Shown: in pieces, positions 15,830-24,387 of the stretch
Layout of the letters: the number at the start of each line of letters is the position of its first letter
How positions within the stretch are numbered: the first letter of the stretch is position 1
Assembly (NCBI GenBank): GCA_041397725.1
Contig: JAWKVZ010000001.1
Coordinates: 806,001-870,000, forward strand
DNA: 64,000 nucleotides
Origin: JAGRKR01 sp041397725
GTDB lineage: Bacteria > Pseudomonadota > Alphaproteobacteria > Rhizobiales > Hyphomicrobiaceae
Direction: 5' to 3'
Program-made: the position numbers and the translations under genes
The notes under the pieces: generated by a model
Database searches by the model: none
What the model saw: only the letters and a program-made list of their open reading frames with translations
Told to the model about the DNA's origin: nothing

Positions 15830-17362
15830 TCAGTAGCTCGTAGGCCAGTTCGACAGATGATGCTGACCGACGACGCCCTTCTCTCCACAATGGAAGTCGA
15901 GAAGCTGCGAGAGCACCCGCCGCGTGTCGCGCGGATCGATCACCGCGTGCGCCTCGTAGAGCGCCGCCAGCGCCCAGGCCGTCGTATCCTGCTGGAGCTC
16001 CTTGTGCAGCTTGTCGAAGCGCTCCGGGTCGTCCTCGCGCGTCAGGCCATAGATGATGTTGACGCCGATCACGGGGTCGACGAAGCCGAGATCTGCAGTC
16101 GGCCAGCAGATGGTCTCGTGCGAGTTCTTGCCGCCGCCCATGTTGAGGTAGGCCTGACCGTAGCTCTTGCGCAGGATCACCTGGATCTTCGGCACGGTAA
16201 CGAGGCTGATGGCGTTCATCCAGTTCATGATGCGACCGGGGGCCCAGCGCCGCTCGCCTTCGACGCCGATCAGGAAGCCCGGCTGGTCGACCATCAGCAC
16301 GATCGGGATGTTGAAGCTGTCGCAGAGCACCAGGAAGCTCGTGGCCTTGCGCATGGCGTCGACGTCGATGGCGCCGCCCTTGTACTGCGGGTTGTTGGCG
16401 AGGATGCCCACAGAGCGGCCGCCGATACGGGCCAGTCCCACGGCGATCGACTTGCCGAAGCGCGGCTTGAGCTCGAAGTAGCTGTCCTTGTCCACTACGG
16501 TGCGGACAACCTTGCGCACATCGTAGACCTGGGTGCGCTTGGGCGGCAGGTTGTCGAGGATGCTGGCACACGCATCGCCCGAGCCGGCCGGCACGGCCGC
16601 GCGCGGAGCAGCCTCGCGGTTGCTGCCCGGCAAGTAGGAGAGGAAGCGCTTGACCGCCTCGAGCCCTTCCTCGTCGCTGTCGACGGCCATGTCGATGAGA
16701 CCCGTGGTATCGGCATGCATGCGCCAGCCGCCCAGTTCCTCGGGCTCGATCTCCTGACTGATGGCCTTGGAGGTCACACGCGAGCTGGCGACGGCCATGG
16801 TCGCCCCCTTGCGCATCACCACGAAGTCGGAGATGCAGGCATACCAGGTTGACGAGCCATAGCAGTGACCGAGCAACGCGGAGGCCCAGGGCGTCTCGCG
16901 CAGCCGGCGATACTCGTACTGGTCCTGCCCCAGCATGGCGCGGCCGGCCGAGCCCATGCGGTCCGGCATGCGCGCGCCGACGGACTCGCCGAGGAACACG
17001 ATGGGCATGCCGCGCTCGATCGACGTCTCGCGAATGTGTCGGATCTTCTTGCCGTTGATGGCGGACGAGGACGCACCGAGCACCGTGAAGTCGTTGGAGA
17101 CGACGGCCACGGGGCGACCGTCGATGCGGCCATAGCCAGCCACCTTGCCGTCGGCCGCCGTCTTGTCGGCCATCTCCTTGCGGATGCCCTTGGCATGCAT
17201 GCCGCTCTCGAAGAAGCTGTCGGGATCGAGGAGCGCGTCGAGACGTTCACGGGCATTGAGAATGCCGCTGTTGCGGCGCGCCGCGAGCTTCTTCGGCCCG
17301 CCCATGGCGCGGGCTTCCGCCTCGCGCTTCTTCAGCTCCTCCATTTCGGTCTCGAATGCCAC
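15830..17362 (-). CDS. Acyl-CoA carboxylase, carboxyltransferase subunit
   Basis: A 510-residue carboxyltransferase of the propionyl/methylcrotonyl/geranyl-CoA carboxylase beta family. Family marks include LNARERLDALLDPDSFFE, the N-terminal crotonase-like domain with GRPVAVVSNDFTVLGAS, and the C-terminal domain with GILANNPQYKGGAIDVDA and VDQPGFLIGVEGER. I choose the GTG at 17362 because AAGGAGG sits 8 bases before it; an ATG at 17344 is possible. No biotin carboxylase or biotin carrier gene is in this window, so the partner must be elsewhere, or this protein works as a decarboxylase. It lies inside the acyl-CoA operon. Confidence 0.9.
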   Translation of the reverse strand: MAFETEMEELKKREAEARAMGGPKKLAARRNSGILNARERLDALLDPDSFFESGMHAKGIRKEMADKTAADGKVAGYGRIDGRPVAVVSNDFTVLGASSSAINGKKIRHIRETSIERGMPIVFLGESVGARMPDRMGSAGRAMLGQDQYEYRRLRETPWASALLGHCYGSSTWYACISDFVVMRKGATMAVASSRVTSKAISQEIEPEELGGWRMHADTTGLIDMAVDSDEEGLEAVKRFLSYLPGSNREAAPRAAVPAGSGDACASILDNLPPKRTQVYDVRKVVRTVVDKDSYFELKPRFGKSIAVGLARIGGRSVGILANNPQYKGGAIDVDAMRKATSFLVLCDSFNIPIVLMVDQPGFLIGVEGERRWAPGRIMNWMNAISLVTVPKIQVILRKSYGQAYLNMGGGKNSHETICWPTADLGFVDPVIGVNIIYGLTREDDPERFDKLHKELQQDTTAWALAALYEAHAVIDPRDTRRVLSQLLDFHCGEKGVVGQHHLSNWPTSY

Positions 17363-17478
17363 CGTCTCGTTCCTCCTTGGCCAATTCAGTGTGGCCACAT
17401 TAGTGCGGACCACGCGCCGATGGAACTCCTTGTTGCCATGGGATTTTATGGTGCCAATTCGGCACCGCCACATGCGCC

Positions 17479-17961
17479 CTAGAGCACCTCGAAAACATCA
17501 TAGACGGCCGCGTCGGGCTCGCGTCGGCCGACGCCGACCGCGACGATCCGATTGAGCCAGTCGTAGCCGGGGGATGCCGTCTCGAAGGCTAATGCCGTGC
17601 GCAGATAGTACTGCGACGACGCGACCGCCTCCCCCCGCGCCAGACGCTCCATCACCTCCGCCGGTCCGTGCCGCACCCCCTGGTAGCGGATCAGGAGCGG
17701 GGCACCATCGTCGAGCTCCAGCACCAGGCGCACGTCGGGCCGGAACGCCCCGTCCTGGCCCTTGAGCAGCGTATCGAGACCGCCGGCCACGATCCGCGCC
17801 TTGACATGCGGCCCCTGGAAGTGACCGGCCTCGAGCCGGTCCAGCCGGCGCAGGCCGAGCGGCCCGTCGCCGAGCCAGAGCGTACCGCTGACCTCGATCC
17901 TGAGCTCCCCGAGATAGCGCGTGTGCAGCTCGGGCGCCGCCCCCTCCCCGACACCCGTCAT
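17479..17961 (-). CDS. DUF3237 domain protein
   Basis: A 160-residue protein consisting of one DUF3237 domain: the GPHVKARIVAGGLDTLL loop, RPDVRLVLELDDGAPLLIRY, QGVRHGP, and a C-terminal YDWLNRIVAVGVGRREPDA segment. The domain is a small beta barrel without a known reaction; some relatives act as isomerases or lipocalin-like binders in catabolic clusters. Only one base separates its start from the alcohol dehydrogenase stop upstream, so the two are translated together. Placement in an acyl-CoA operon suggests a catabolic accessory role. Confidence 0.85.
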   Translation of the reverse strand: MTGVGEGAAPELHTRYLGELRIEVSGTLWLGDGPLGLRRLDRLEAGHFQGPHVKARIVAGGLDTLLKGQDGAFRPDVRLVLELDDGAPLLIRYQGVRHGPAEVMERLARGEAVASSQYYLRTALAFETASPGYDWLNRIVAVGVGRREPDAAVYDVFEVL

Positions 17962-17962
17962 T

Positions 17963-19090
17963 TCACTCGAACACCAGGATCTGGCGGACGGTCGCCGCGT
18001 CGGCGAGCTTGTCGAAGCCGGCGTTGATCTCGTCGAGCGTGACCAGGCTGCTGCGCAGCTTGTCGATCGGCAGCTTGCGCTTCTTGTAGAGGTTGATGAA
18101 GCGCGGGATGTCGCGATGGGCGACGCAACTCCCCATGTAGCTGCCCTTCACGGTGCGCTCGTCCTGCACCATGGCGTAGTGCTGCACGGAGAACTGGCCA
18201 CCCACGGGGGGCAGGCCGGCGCTGACCGTGGTGCCGCCGCGCACGGTGATCTTGTAGGCGAGGTCCATGGCCTTGACCGAGCCGGCCATCTCGAAGGCGT
18301 AGTCGACACCACCGTCGGTCGCATCGACGATCGACTTGATGCAATCGGCGTCGGCAGCGGAATAGGTCTCGGTCGCACCGAGCTGGCGGGCCAGCGCCAG
18401 CTTCTCGTCGGACATGTCGACGGCGATGATGCGCTCGGCGCCCGCCACCGCCGCCCCCATCAGACAGGAGAGCCCGACGCCGCCGAGCCCGACCACCGCC
18501 ACGACGTCGCCCGGGCGAACATTCGCGGTGTTGACTGCGGCACCGACGCCCGTCTGCACCGCGCAGCCGAACATCGCCGCATCGTGCAGTGGCACATCCT
18601 TGTCGATCCTGACGATGGAGTTGGGAACGACCACCGCATACTCGGCGAAGCAGGAAATGCCGCTGTAGTGCAGGATGTCCTTGCCGCCGAGCTTGAGACG
18701 ACGCGTGCCGGTCTGCAGCTCGCCGCGTGCCCGCGAGCCCTGGAAGCCCGAGCAGACGTTGGGCTTGCCGCTCCGGCACTGCCGGCACTTGCCACAGCTC
18801 GGCGAGAAGACGAACACCACATGATCGCCGGGCGCGAAGCCCTCGACGCCGGCCCCGACCTCTCGCACGATGCCGGCCCCTTCGTGACCGGGGACGGTCG
18901 GAAGCGCCCGCGGCCGGCTGTTGTCGATGGTCGACAGGTCGGAGTGACAGAGGCCCGCTCCGACGACCTGCACGAGCACCTCGCCCGGCCCGGGTCCCTC
19001 GAGATCGAGTTCCTCGATGACGAGCGGTCGGCTCTGCGCATATGGCCTCGGCTTGCCTTGCTCGTAGAGAACGGCGGCCTTGATTTTCAC
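17963..19090 (-). CDS. Zinc-dependent alcohol dehydrogenase (MDR family)
   Basis: A 375-residue medium-chain dehydrogenase that oxidises an alcohol or reduces an aldehyde with NAD(P). The catalytic zinc ligands are in GAGLCHSDLS and VPGHEGAGIV; the structural zinc site is the cysteine series SCGKCRQCRSGKPNVC; the Rossmann loop is VVGLGGVGLSCLMGA. The start is GTG at 19090, with GGGAGG 5-6 bases upstream and the usual KIKAAVLYE opening; the longer in-frame extension has no homology. It is the first gene of the operon ADH, DUF3237, carboxyltransferase, acyl-CoA synthetase, FMO, and is divergent from the hydrolase at 19272. Confidence 0.93.
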   Translation of the reverse strand: MKIKAAVLYEQGKPRPYAQSRPLVIEELDLEGPGPGEVLVQVVGAGLCHSDLSTIDNSRPRALPTVPGHEGAGIVREVGAGVEGFAPGDHVVFVFSPSCGKCRQCRSGKPNVCSGFQGSRARGELQTGTRRLKLGGKDILHYSGISCFAEYAVVVPNSIVRIDKDVPLHDAAMFGCAVQTGVGAAVNTANVRPGDVVAVVGLGGVGLSCLMGAAVAGAERIIAVDMSDEKLALARQLGATETYSAADADCIKSIVDATDGGVDYAFEMAGSVKAMDLAYKITVRGGTTVSAGLPPVGGQFSVQHYAMVQDERTVKGSYMGSCVAHRDIPRFINLYKKRKLPIDKLRSSLVTLDEINAGFDKLADAATVRQILVFE

Positions 19091-19271
19091 GGTATCCTCC
19101 CTCGCCTGCGCCGCAGCTTGCCGGCGCATCCCCTCGCTTTGTCCAGACAATAGCAAAGGTTGCGCCCGACGCCAGCCTCCCGTCACAGCGGGCACGCAAC
19201 AGTTTTGACCGCGCCGGGCGACACCCCTACCATCGGCCGGGCACCGGGCAGGCAAGGTGGGGAGAGCAATC

Positions 19272-20075
19272 ATGTCGGGCGAGGACGAGACCTACGAACT
19301 CTATGCCATCCGCTACGCCATGCACGAGGGCCGCACCAGCAACGAGTGCTTCATCTTCCACGATCCTCACGACACGCCGATGCCACTCGCCTACTATGTC
19401 TGGCTGGCACGCAGCCCGCGCCGGTCGGTGCTCATCGACCTCGGCTACCACGGCAAGCTGGCGGCCGAGAAAAAGCACACGTACTTCTTCAATCCGGGCG
19501 AAGGCTTGCGGGCGCTCGGCGTTGCGCCGGCCGACGTCAAGGACGTCGTGGTCACGCACATGCACTGGGATCACGTCGGCAATTTCGACCTGTTCCCCGA
19601 GGCGCGCATTCATGTCCAGGCGAGCGAGCTCGGCTACTGCTGCTCGAAGTTCATGCAGTACGCACCGTGCCGCCGGTCCTTCCGTCTCGAGGACGTGACC
19701 TCACTGATCTCCCGGCTCTACGGCGAGAAGGTCGCCGTGCACGAGGGCGACGTGCCGCTCTTCCCCGGTCTCTCGCTCCACCTCATCGGCGGGCATTCCA
19801 TGGGGTTGCAGGTCGTCCGGGTCAGGACCCGCGTCGGCTGGATGGTCGTGGCCTCGGACGCGCTGCACTTCTACCGCAACTTCGAGGACCAGAACCCCTT
19901 CCCGACCATCGTCAGCCTGCCGCACACGGTCGACGGCTGGCATCGTGCCCTGCAACTGGCGGAGGGCGACATGACGCGGCTCATCCCCGGACACGATCCT
20001 CTCGTGTTCGCCCGTTACGAGCCGGTGAGCGGCGCCGCGCACGGCATGGCCGTGAGGCTCGACGTCAAGGTCTAG
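19272..20075 (+). CDS. Metallo-beta-lactamase fold hydrolase, N-acyl homoserine lactonase-like
   Basis: A 267-residue MBL-fold hydrolase. The dinuclear metal motif HxHxDH is present as THMHWDHVGNFD, with further ligands in LIGGHSMG (H), VVASDALHF (D) and LIPGHDPLV (H). The arrangement matches the AttM/AhlA-type lactonase family, but related enzymes hydrolyse other lactones and esters, so quorum quenching is only one option. ATG at 19272 has GGGGAGAG upstream. Its TAG stop overlaps the TAG of the convergent sterol desaturase in a shared CTAG. It faces the alcohol dehydrogenase operon and may act in the same pathway. Confidence 0.88.
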   Translation: MSGEDETYELYAIRYAMHEGRTSNECFIFHDPHDTPMPLAYYVWLARSPRRSVLIDLGYHGKLAAEKKHTYFFNPGEGLRALGVAPADVKDVVVTHMHWDHVGNFDLFPEARIHVQASELGYCCSKFMQYAPCRRSFRLEDVTSLISRLYGEKVAVHEGDVPLFPGLSLHLIGGHSMGLQVVRVRTRVGWMVVASDALHFYRNFEDQNPFPTIVSLPHTVDGWHRALQLAEGDMTRLIPGHDPLVFARYEPVSGAAHGMAVRLDVKV

Positions 20076-20956
20076 CTGGGCTGCGACGGGCGCTCTCGCG
20101 CCGGGTCCGGCGGCGCCTCCGGCCGCTCGGCGTCTCGCGCAGGCCTCAGCGCGGCGAACGGCAGCGCCAGGCTCCACCAGAGCCGCGTCGGTCCCTCGTG
20201 CTGGTACGGCGGCAGGCCGATGGTCATGCCCTCGTGGCCCGCTTCCGGCTGCGCGGTGTAGGTCCCGAACAGCCGGTCCCAGATGGAGAGGTTGAAACCG
20301 TAGTTGCTGTCGTGCTCGCGATGCAGGATCGAATGGTGCACGCGGTGCATGTCGGGCGTCACGACAAAAACCCTGAGCCCTCGGTCGAGCCATCCCGGCA
20401 AGGCCACGTTGGAATGATTGAACATGGCGCAACCGTTCAGGATGACCTCGAACAGCAGGATGGCCAGCGGCGGCACGCCGAGCGCCAGCACGACGACGAT
20501 CTTGTAGAGCATGGACAGACCGATCTCGATCGGATGGAAACGGATCGAGGTCGTCACGTCGATGTCGCGGTCGGCATGGTGCACGCGATGCAGACGCCAG
20601 AGCGAGGGGATCTTGTGGGAGGCGAGATGCTGCGCCCAGATCGCCAGATCGAGCACCACGAGCGATACCGGCAGCGCGAGCCAGAAGGGGACGCCGAGCC
20701 AGTTGAAAAGACCGAGACCCTGGCGCTCCGCATAAAGTGCTGCGGCAATGGCGACCAGCGGCACCGCCAGCATCCCCATGAGCCGCACCAGCAGGCTGTC
20801 GAGCGCGATGATGGACAGGTTGGTGGTCCAGCGTCGGGCCTTGGACACCGACAGCGTCCGGCGTGGCAGCCACAGCTCCAGCAATGCCATGACCGCGAAG
20901 ATGGCGGCGAAGGCGAGGAACCGCAGCGCGGTTTCTGAAAGAGGCAGGTCGGTCAT
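20072..20956 (-). CDS. Sterol desaturase / fatty acid hydroxylase family protein
   Basis: A 294-residue integral membrane di-iron oxygenase. Histidine boxes are present: HLASH (HxxxH), LHRVHH (HxxHH), and the late MHRVHHS. Four to five hydrophobic segments lie in the N-terminal 180 residues (for example FLAFAAIFAVMALLEL and FWLALPVSLVVLDLAIW). The family hydroxylates or desaturates sterols, hopanoids, carotenoids or fatty acids; the substrate is unknown here. The start at 20956 gives the usual short N-terminus. The gene is convergent and 4 bases overlapping with the MBL hydrolase. Confidence 0.9.
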   Translation of the reverse strand: MTDLPLSETALRFLAFAAIFAVMALLELWLPRRTLSVSKARRWTTNLSIIALDSLLVRLMGMLAVPLVAIAAALYAERQGLGLFNWLGVPFWLALPVSLVVLDLAIWAQHLASHKIPSLWRLHRVHHADRDIDVTTSIRFHPIEIGLSMLYKIVVVLALGVPPLAILLFEVILNGCAMFNHSNVALPGWLDRGLRVFVVTPDMHRVHHSILHREHDSNYGFNLSIWDRLFGTYTAQPEAGHEGMTIGLPPYQHEGPTRLWWSLALPFAALRPARDAERPEAPPDPARERPSQPS

Positions 20957-21055
20957 GGTTGGCCTCGCCGGAAGAGAATCGTGACACCTTCTTATGACGG
21001 CACGCGCCACTCACCACTGCTCACATGGTGGTGAGTGCGTCGAAGTGCCCGGTCA

Positions 21056-21385
21056 TCACTCCCGCACACCCTGCGATGCCAGTTGCAGCCCGACGACGCC
21101 GGCGATCACCAGACCGATACAGGCGATCTTCAGGAGTGTCACCGGCTCCTTGAAGTAGGTCATGCCGATGATGGCGGTCGCCACTGTGCCGACGCCCGAC
21201 CAGATCGCGTAGGTGATGGAGAGCTCAATGTACTTGAGCACGATCGTGACGCCGGCCAGGGAGCCCGCATAGCACACGAAGACGCCGATGGACGGCCACA
21301 GTACCGTCAGCCCCTGCGACAGCTTCATCATGGTGGTGCCGAGCACCTCGAAAGCGATAGAAATTGCCAGAATGACCCACGCCAT
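21056..21385 (-). CDS. Small multidrug resistance (SMR) transporter, EmrE-like
   Basis: A 109-residue protein with four transmembrane helices, the size of SMR exporters. The essential membrane glutamate lies in IAFEVLGTTMMKLSQG (TM1), and the ITYAIWSGVGTVATAIIG segment in TM3 is conserved. It exchanges protons for lipophilic or quaternary cations as a dual-topology dimer. GGGAGA lies 5-6 bases before the ATG. I looked upstream for a guanidine riboswitch and did not find one, which fits an EmrE-type rather than a Gdx-type role. Confidence 0.92.
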   Translation of the reverse strand: MAWVILAISIAFEVLGTTMMKLSQGLTVLWPSIGVFVCYAGSLAGVTIVLKYIELSITYAIWSGVGTVATAIIGMTYFKEPVTLLKIACIGLVIAGVVGLQLASQGVRE

Positions 21386-21457
21386 GTCTTTCTCCCGCGG
21401 CTGATAGTGTCTCTGTCGCCTGATGCCAGACAAAGCGCCCGCCGGAAAGGAAGAAGC

Positions 21458-22078
21458 GTGCCGGACATCCTGCGGATCGATCCTCCGACGTCCGACGTCC
21501 GCCTGCTGCTGGCGCACGGCGCCGGGGCCGGCATGACCAGTCCGTTCCTCGAGGCAATCGCCAACCTGCTCGCCGCACGCGCGATCGCGACGGCCCGCTT
21601 CGAGTTCGCCTACATGGCGGAGCGGCGTGCGACCGGCAAGCGACGGCCGCCGCCGCGCGCCGAGCGGCTCGTGGACGAGTATGTCGCAGCGCTCGATGCC
21701 GCATACCCCGGCGAGCGCCCGCTCATAGGCGGCAAGTCGATGGGTGGGCGCGTGGCGAGCCTCGTTGCGGACCAGCTCTACCGCGAGGGCCGCATCGCCG
21801 GGCTGGTCTGCCTGGGCTACCCGTTCCATCCACCGAAGGCGCCCGAGAAGCTGCGCACGGCTCACCTTGCCGGACTCGCCTGTCCGACGCTCGTGATCCA
21901 GGGCGAGCGCGATCCGTTCGGAACGCGGAGTGAAGTTGCGGGCTACCCGCTCTCGCCGGCCATCCGCCTGCATTGGTTGCAGGACGCCGACCACGATCTC
22001 GTACGCCGGGGAGCCCGTGCCGACTGCTGGCGGGACGCAGCCGACGCCATCGCCGCCTTCGCTCGCACGCTCGACTGA
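21458..22078 (+). CDS. Alpha/beta hydrolase (KANL3/Tex30-like)
   Basis: A 206-residue alpha/beta hydrolase. The oxyanion loop is LLAHGAGAGM, the nucleophile elbow is GGKSMGGRVA (serine in GKSMGG), the acid is in LVIQGERDPFG, and the histidine in LQDADHDLV. This matches the small KAT8-like/Tex30 hydrolase group, for which no clear substrate is known. The GTG at 21458, with GGAAAGGAAG upstream, gives the normal length. It is divergent from the SMR gene with a 72-bp gap. Confidence 0.85.
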   Translation: MPDILRIDPPTSDVRLLLAHGAGAGMTSPFLEAIANLLAARAIATARFEFAYMAERRATGKRRPPPRAERLVDEYVAALDAAYPGERPLIGGKSMGGRVASLVADQLYREGRIAGLVCLGYPFHPPKAPEKLRTAHLAGLACPTLVIQGERDPFGTRSEVAGYPLSPAIRLHWLQDADHDLVRRGARADCWRDAADAIAAFARTLD

Positions 22079-22083
22079 GCGAC

Positions 22084-23298
22084 CTACTCAGCCGGTGCGG
22101 GTTGCACATGCGTGCGCGGCGCGAAGCGCGGCAGCGTCACGACGGCGGCGAGGATCAGCGCGGCGCCGATCGCCATGACGTGGAACAGCCGGTCGAAGCC
22201 CCAGTTGGCATGAATCCAGGAAAGAATCGGCACGGCCAGACCGATCGCCGTGAAGGCCACGACGAAGCGAGCCGCGAGTGCGCGGGCGCGGAACTCGCTC
22301 TTGGAGAGGCGGCCGATCAGGAAATCGTTGAGCGGAATCTGGCCGAACACAGCCAGCATGAAGGCCAGCGCCACGATGAGCGCCGGCACGCCGATGAGCC
22401 CGGGCATCAGCAGAAAGAACACGATCTGCAGGACCGCGAGGCCCGCGAACACCGTGCGAACCGCATGACGATCGACGAGATAGCCGACCACGAGCTGGGC
22501 CATGGAGGCCAGCGCGAACACCAGGAAGGCATAGGTGCCGACCGTCGTCGCGGACGTGCCGAGACTGCCGAGCCGTTCCTCGAAGATCTTGGGCAGGGCG
22601 AACGTGGTCGACTGAAATATGAGGCTGCCGACCATCGTCGTGAAGAAGATCACGGCAGACACGTAGAAGAGCGAGCGATTGCCCAGGTTCTCGACGGCCG
22701 CCCCGCCGCCGCCGGGCGCCGCCTTGCGCGCCGTGCGCTCGTGCGCCGGCTCGGAGCGCAGAAAGGCGACGTAGGCGAGACCGAGGGCGACGGAAACGAG
22801 CCCCGGCAGGGCGAACGCCGAACGCCAGCCCACATGATCGATGAGAAAACCGGTGACGAGTGCGGCGCTGCCGACCCCGAGATTGCCCCACACGCCGTTG
22901 ACGGCGAGCCGCATGCCGTTCTGCGCGCCGTCGCGGATGACCATGGCGATGCCGACGGGGTGATAAATGGCGCCGAACGCGCCCACCAGGAACAGCCAGA
23001 AGGCGATCTCGAGTGGCGTCGACGCGAGGGCCGTGCCGACCGAAGCGGCACCGATGCCGAGGAAGAACACGGCCATCATGCCCTCCCGGCTCCACTTGTC
23101 GGCGAGCCAGCCAGCCGGCAGCGAGAACAGCCCGAAGGCGATGAAGCCGGGCGTCGCGTAGGGAATGAGCTCGGCATAGCTCATGTTCCAGTCGTGACGC
23201 AGCTTGAGCGCCGCCACGGTCGCGAAAATGAGCATGAATAGATGGTCGAGAAAATGCCCGACGTTGAGAAACAGGAAATGGATGCGATCGCGGCTCAC
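22084..23298 (-). CDS. Major facilitator superfamily transporter
   Basis: A 404-residue MFS permease with about 12 hydrophobic segments. TM1 begins near HFLFLNVGHFLDHLFML; the cytoplasmic loop after TM2 carries GWLADKWSREG, and the motif repeats as GYLVDRHAVRTVF in the second half. GTG at 23298 with GAGGGA upstream gives a start just before TM1; an ATG at 23340 is an alternative that adds 14 residues. It resembles fosmidomycin-resistance/organic-acid-like MFS members only loosely, so the substrate is open. It is convergent with the alpha/beta hydrolase. Confidence 0.9.
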   Translation of the reverse strand: MSRDRIHFLFLNVGHFLDHLFMLIFATVAALKLRHDWNMSYAELIPYATPGFIAFGLFSLPAGWLADKWSREGMMAVFFLGIGAASVGTALASTPLEIAFWLFLVGAFGAIYHPVGIAMVIRDGAQNGMRLAVNGVWGNLGVGSAALVTGFLIDHVGWRSAFALPGLVSVALGLAYVAFLRSEPAHERTARKAAPGGGGAAVENLGNRSLFYVSAVIFFTTMVGSLIFQSTTFALPKIFEERLGSLGTSATTVGTYAFLVFALASMAQLVVGYLVDRHAVRTVFAGLAVLQIVFFLLMPGLIGVPALIVALAFMLAVFGQIPLNDFLIGRLSKSEFRARALAARFVVAFTAIGLAVPILSWIHANWGFDRLFHVMAIGAALILAAVVTLPRFAPRTHVQPAPAE

Positions 23299-23556
23299 GG
23301 CGGGGTCCCTCGGCTGAAGGCGCGCTCTCGTCGGCCGCATGCTCGCAAGTCCGCCTTGCGTCAGGTCATGACGCGTCGTCGGCAGGACTTCGGGTCGAAT
23401 GGTGGCACGGCAGGCCGCAGACAGGCGTCAATGCAGGCACTGTAGACACTGCCTGCACCCTCTGTCGCGCGAAATCTCCCAGCGCGCACAGAGAACGAGG
23501 ACATGCCCGGGCATGCCCTCGTCACCGCACAGTTCCGGCTCGGGGGAAGCGTCGGC

Positions 23557-24336
23557 TTACATGGTCTCGGCCCAGCGGATGCCCTTTTCGACGGCTTCGG
23601 AAAAGGCCAACCGGTCGCGGTAGGCCGTCTCGAAGCCGCGCACAGCCGCCTCGGCGCGCTGGCGCGGCGTGCCGTGATGATTGCGGTGGTGGGTCTGGTA
23701 GTCGCCGACGTTGCGGGACCAGTCGACGAAGACCTGCGCCGGGAAATCGGGCCTGGCGCGCTTGCGCAGGCCGGCAAAATACCCCGAAAGGAAATCGGCG
23801 TGCAGCTCGACCCGCTTCACCGTGCTCTGGCCGTCGCGCAGCCGCAGGTGAATGTCATTCTTGAACTGCATGATATGGGCGAACTCATGGGCGCAGATGG
23901 CCGCCACGGCCGCGTCGGGATGCTGCGGCCAACGCATGGCGCGCTTGAGGTAGGTGAGACCGAACAGGACCGTGCCATCGGACCGCGCCGCGAGTTGGCG
24001 GGTGGTCGCGAGGGCATTCGGCGCGCGACTGTCGTCGAAATAGCGGAACCCTGGCAGCACGCCGAAAATGTCCGTCAGCTTGGAGAGCGTCATGGCGAGG
24101 GCGAAATCGAAGTCCCGGTCACCGGACGAGGGCAGCATCCGCGGATTGGAGCCGCTGAGATAGACCGGCGCCTCCCTGTCCGAGCCGAGCAAGGCATCGA
24201 CAGCGCTTTCGGGGATCATGCAGCCATCCGCAGGTGCGGTGTTCTCTCCGGCTGCATGGGCGCAGGCACAGCCGAGCCCGGTTCCGAAAACGATCGTCAA
24301 AAGTCCGCCGACAGCCACTTCACGACGCGTGATCAT
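23557..24336 (-). CDS. Exported zinc metallopeptidase-like protein (HExxH)
   Basis: A 259-residue protein with a twin-arginine signal (ITRREVAVGGLLTIVFGTG) and a zincin motif: ICAHEFAHIMQFK (HEFAH) with a downstream ELHADFLSGY that could supply the third ligand and partner acid. The overall pattern, including HEFAHIMQ and ELHADFLSG, resembles proteobacterial metallopeptidase-like proteins of uncertain function. The start at 24336 (ATG, AAGGAG 8 bases upstream) is chosen over GTG at 24345. The protein would fold before export and act in the periplasm. It is followed on the same strand by no close partner. Confidence 0.75.
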   Translation of the reverse strand: MITRREVAVGGLLTIVFGTGLGCACAHAAGENTAPADGCMIPESAVDALLGSDREAPVYLSGSNPRMLPSSGDRDFDFALAMTLSKLTDIFGVLPGFRYFDDSRAPNALATTRQLAARSDGTVLFGLTYLKRAMRWPQHPDAAVAAICAHEFAHIMQFKNDIHLRLRDGQSTVKRVELHADFLSGYFAGLRKRARPDFPAQVFVDWSRNVGDYQTHHRNHHGTPRQRAEAAVRGFETAYRDRLAFSEAVEKGIRWAETM

Positions 24337-24387
24337 GTCCACCACTCCTTCCTCGGGAACGTCGCCGCACAGCGGCTCACCAATGGT

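Noticed and set aside
13490..16852. A plus-strand open frame of 1120 codons across the acyl-CoA synthetase and carboxyltransferase genes
   Set aside because: It is the antisense shadow of two clear minus-strand enzymes. The amino-acid composition is Arg/His-rich without domain motifs, which is normal for a high-GC reverse frame.
21386..21457. A guanidine (ykkC-type) riboswitch upstream of the SMR gene
   Set aside because: The short gap does not show the conserved ykkC motifs, and the protein has EmrE-type features.
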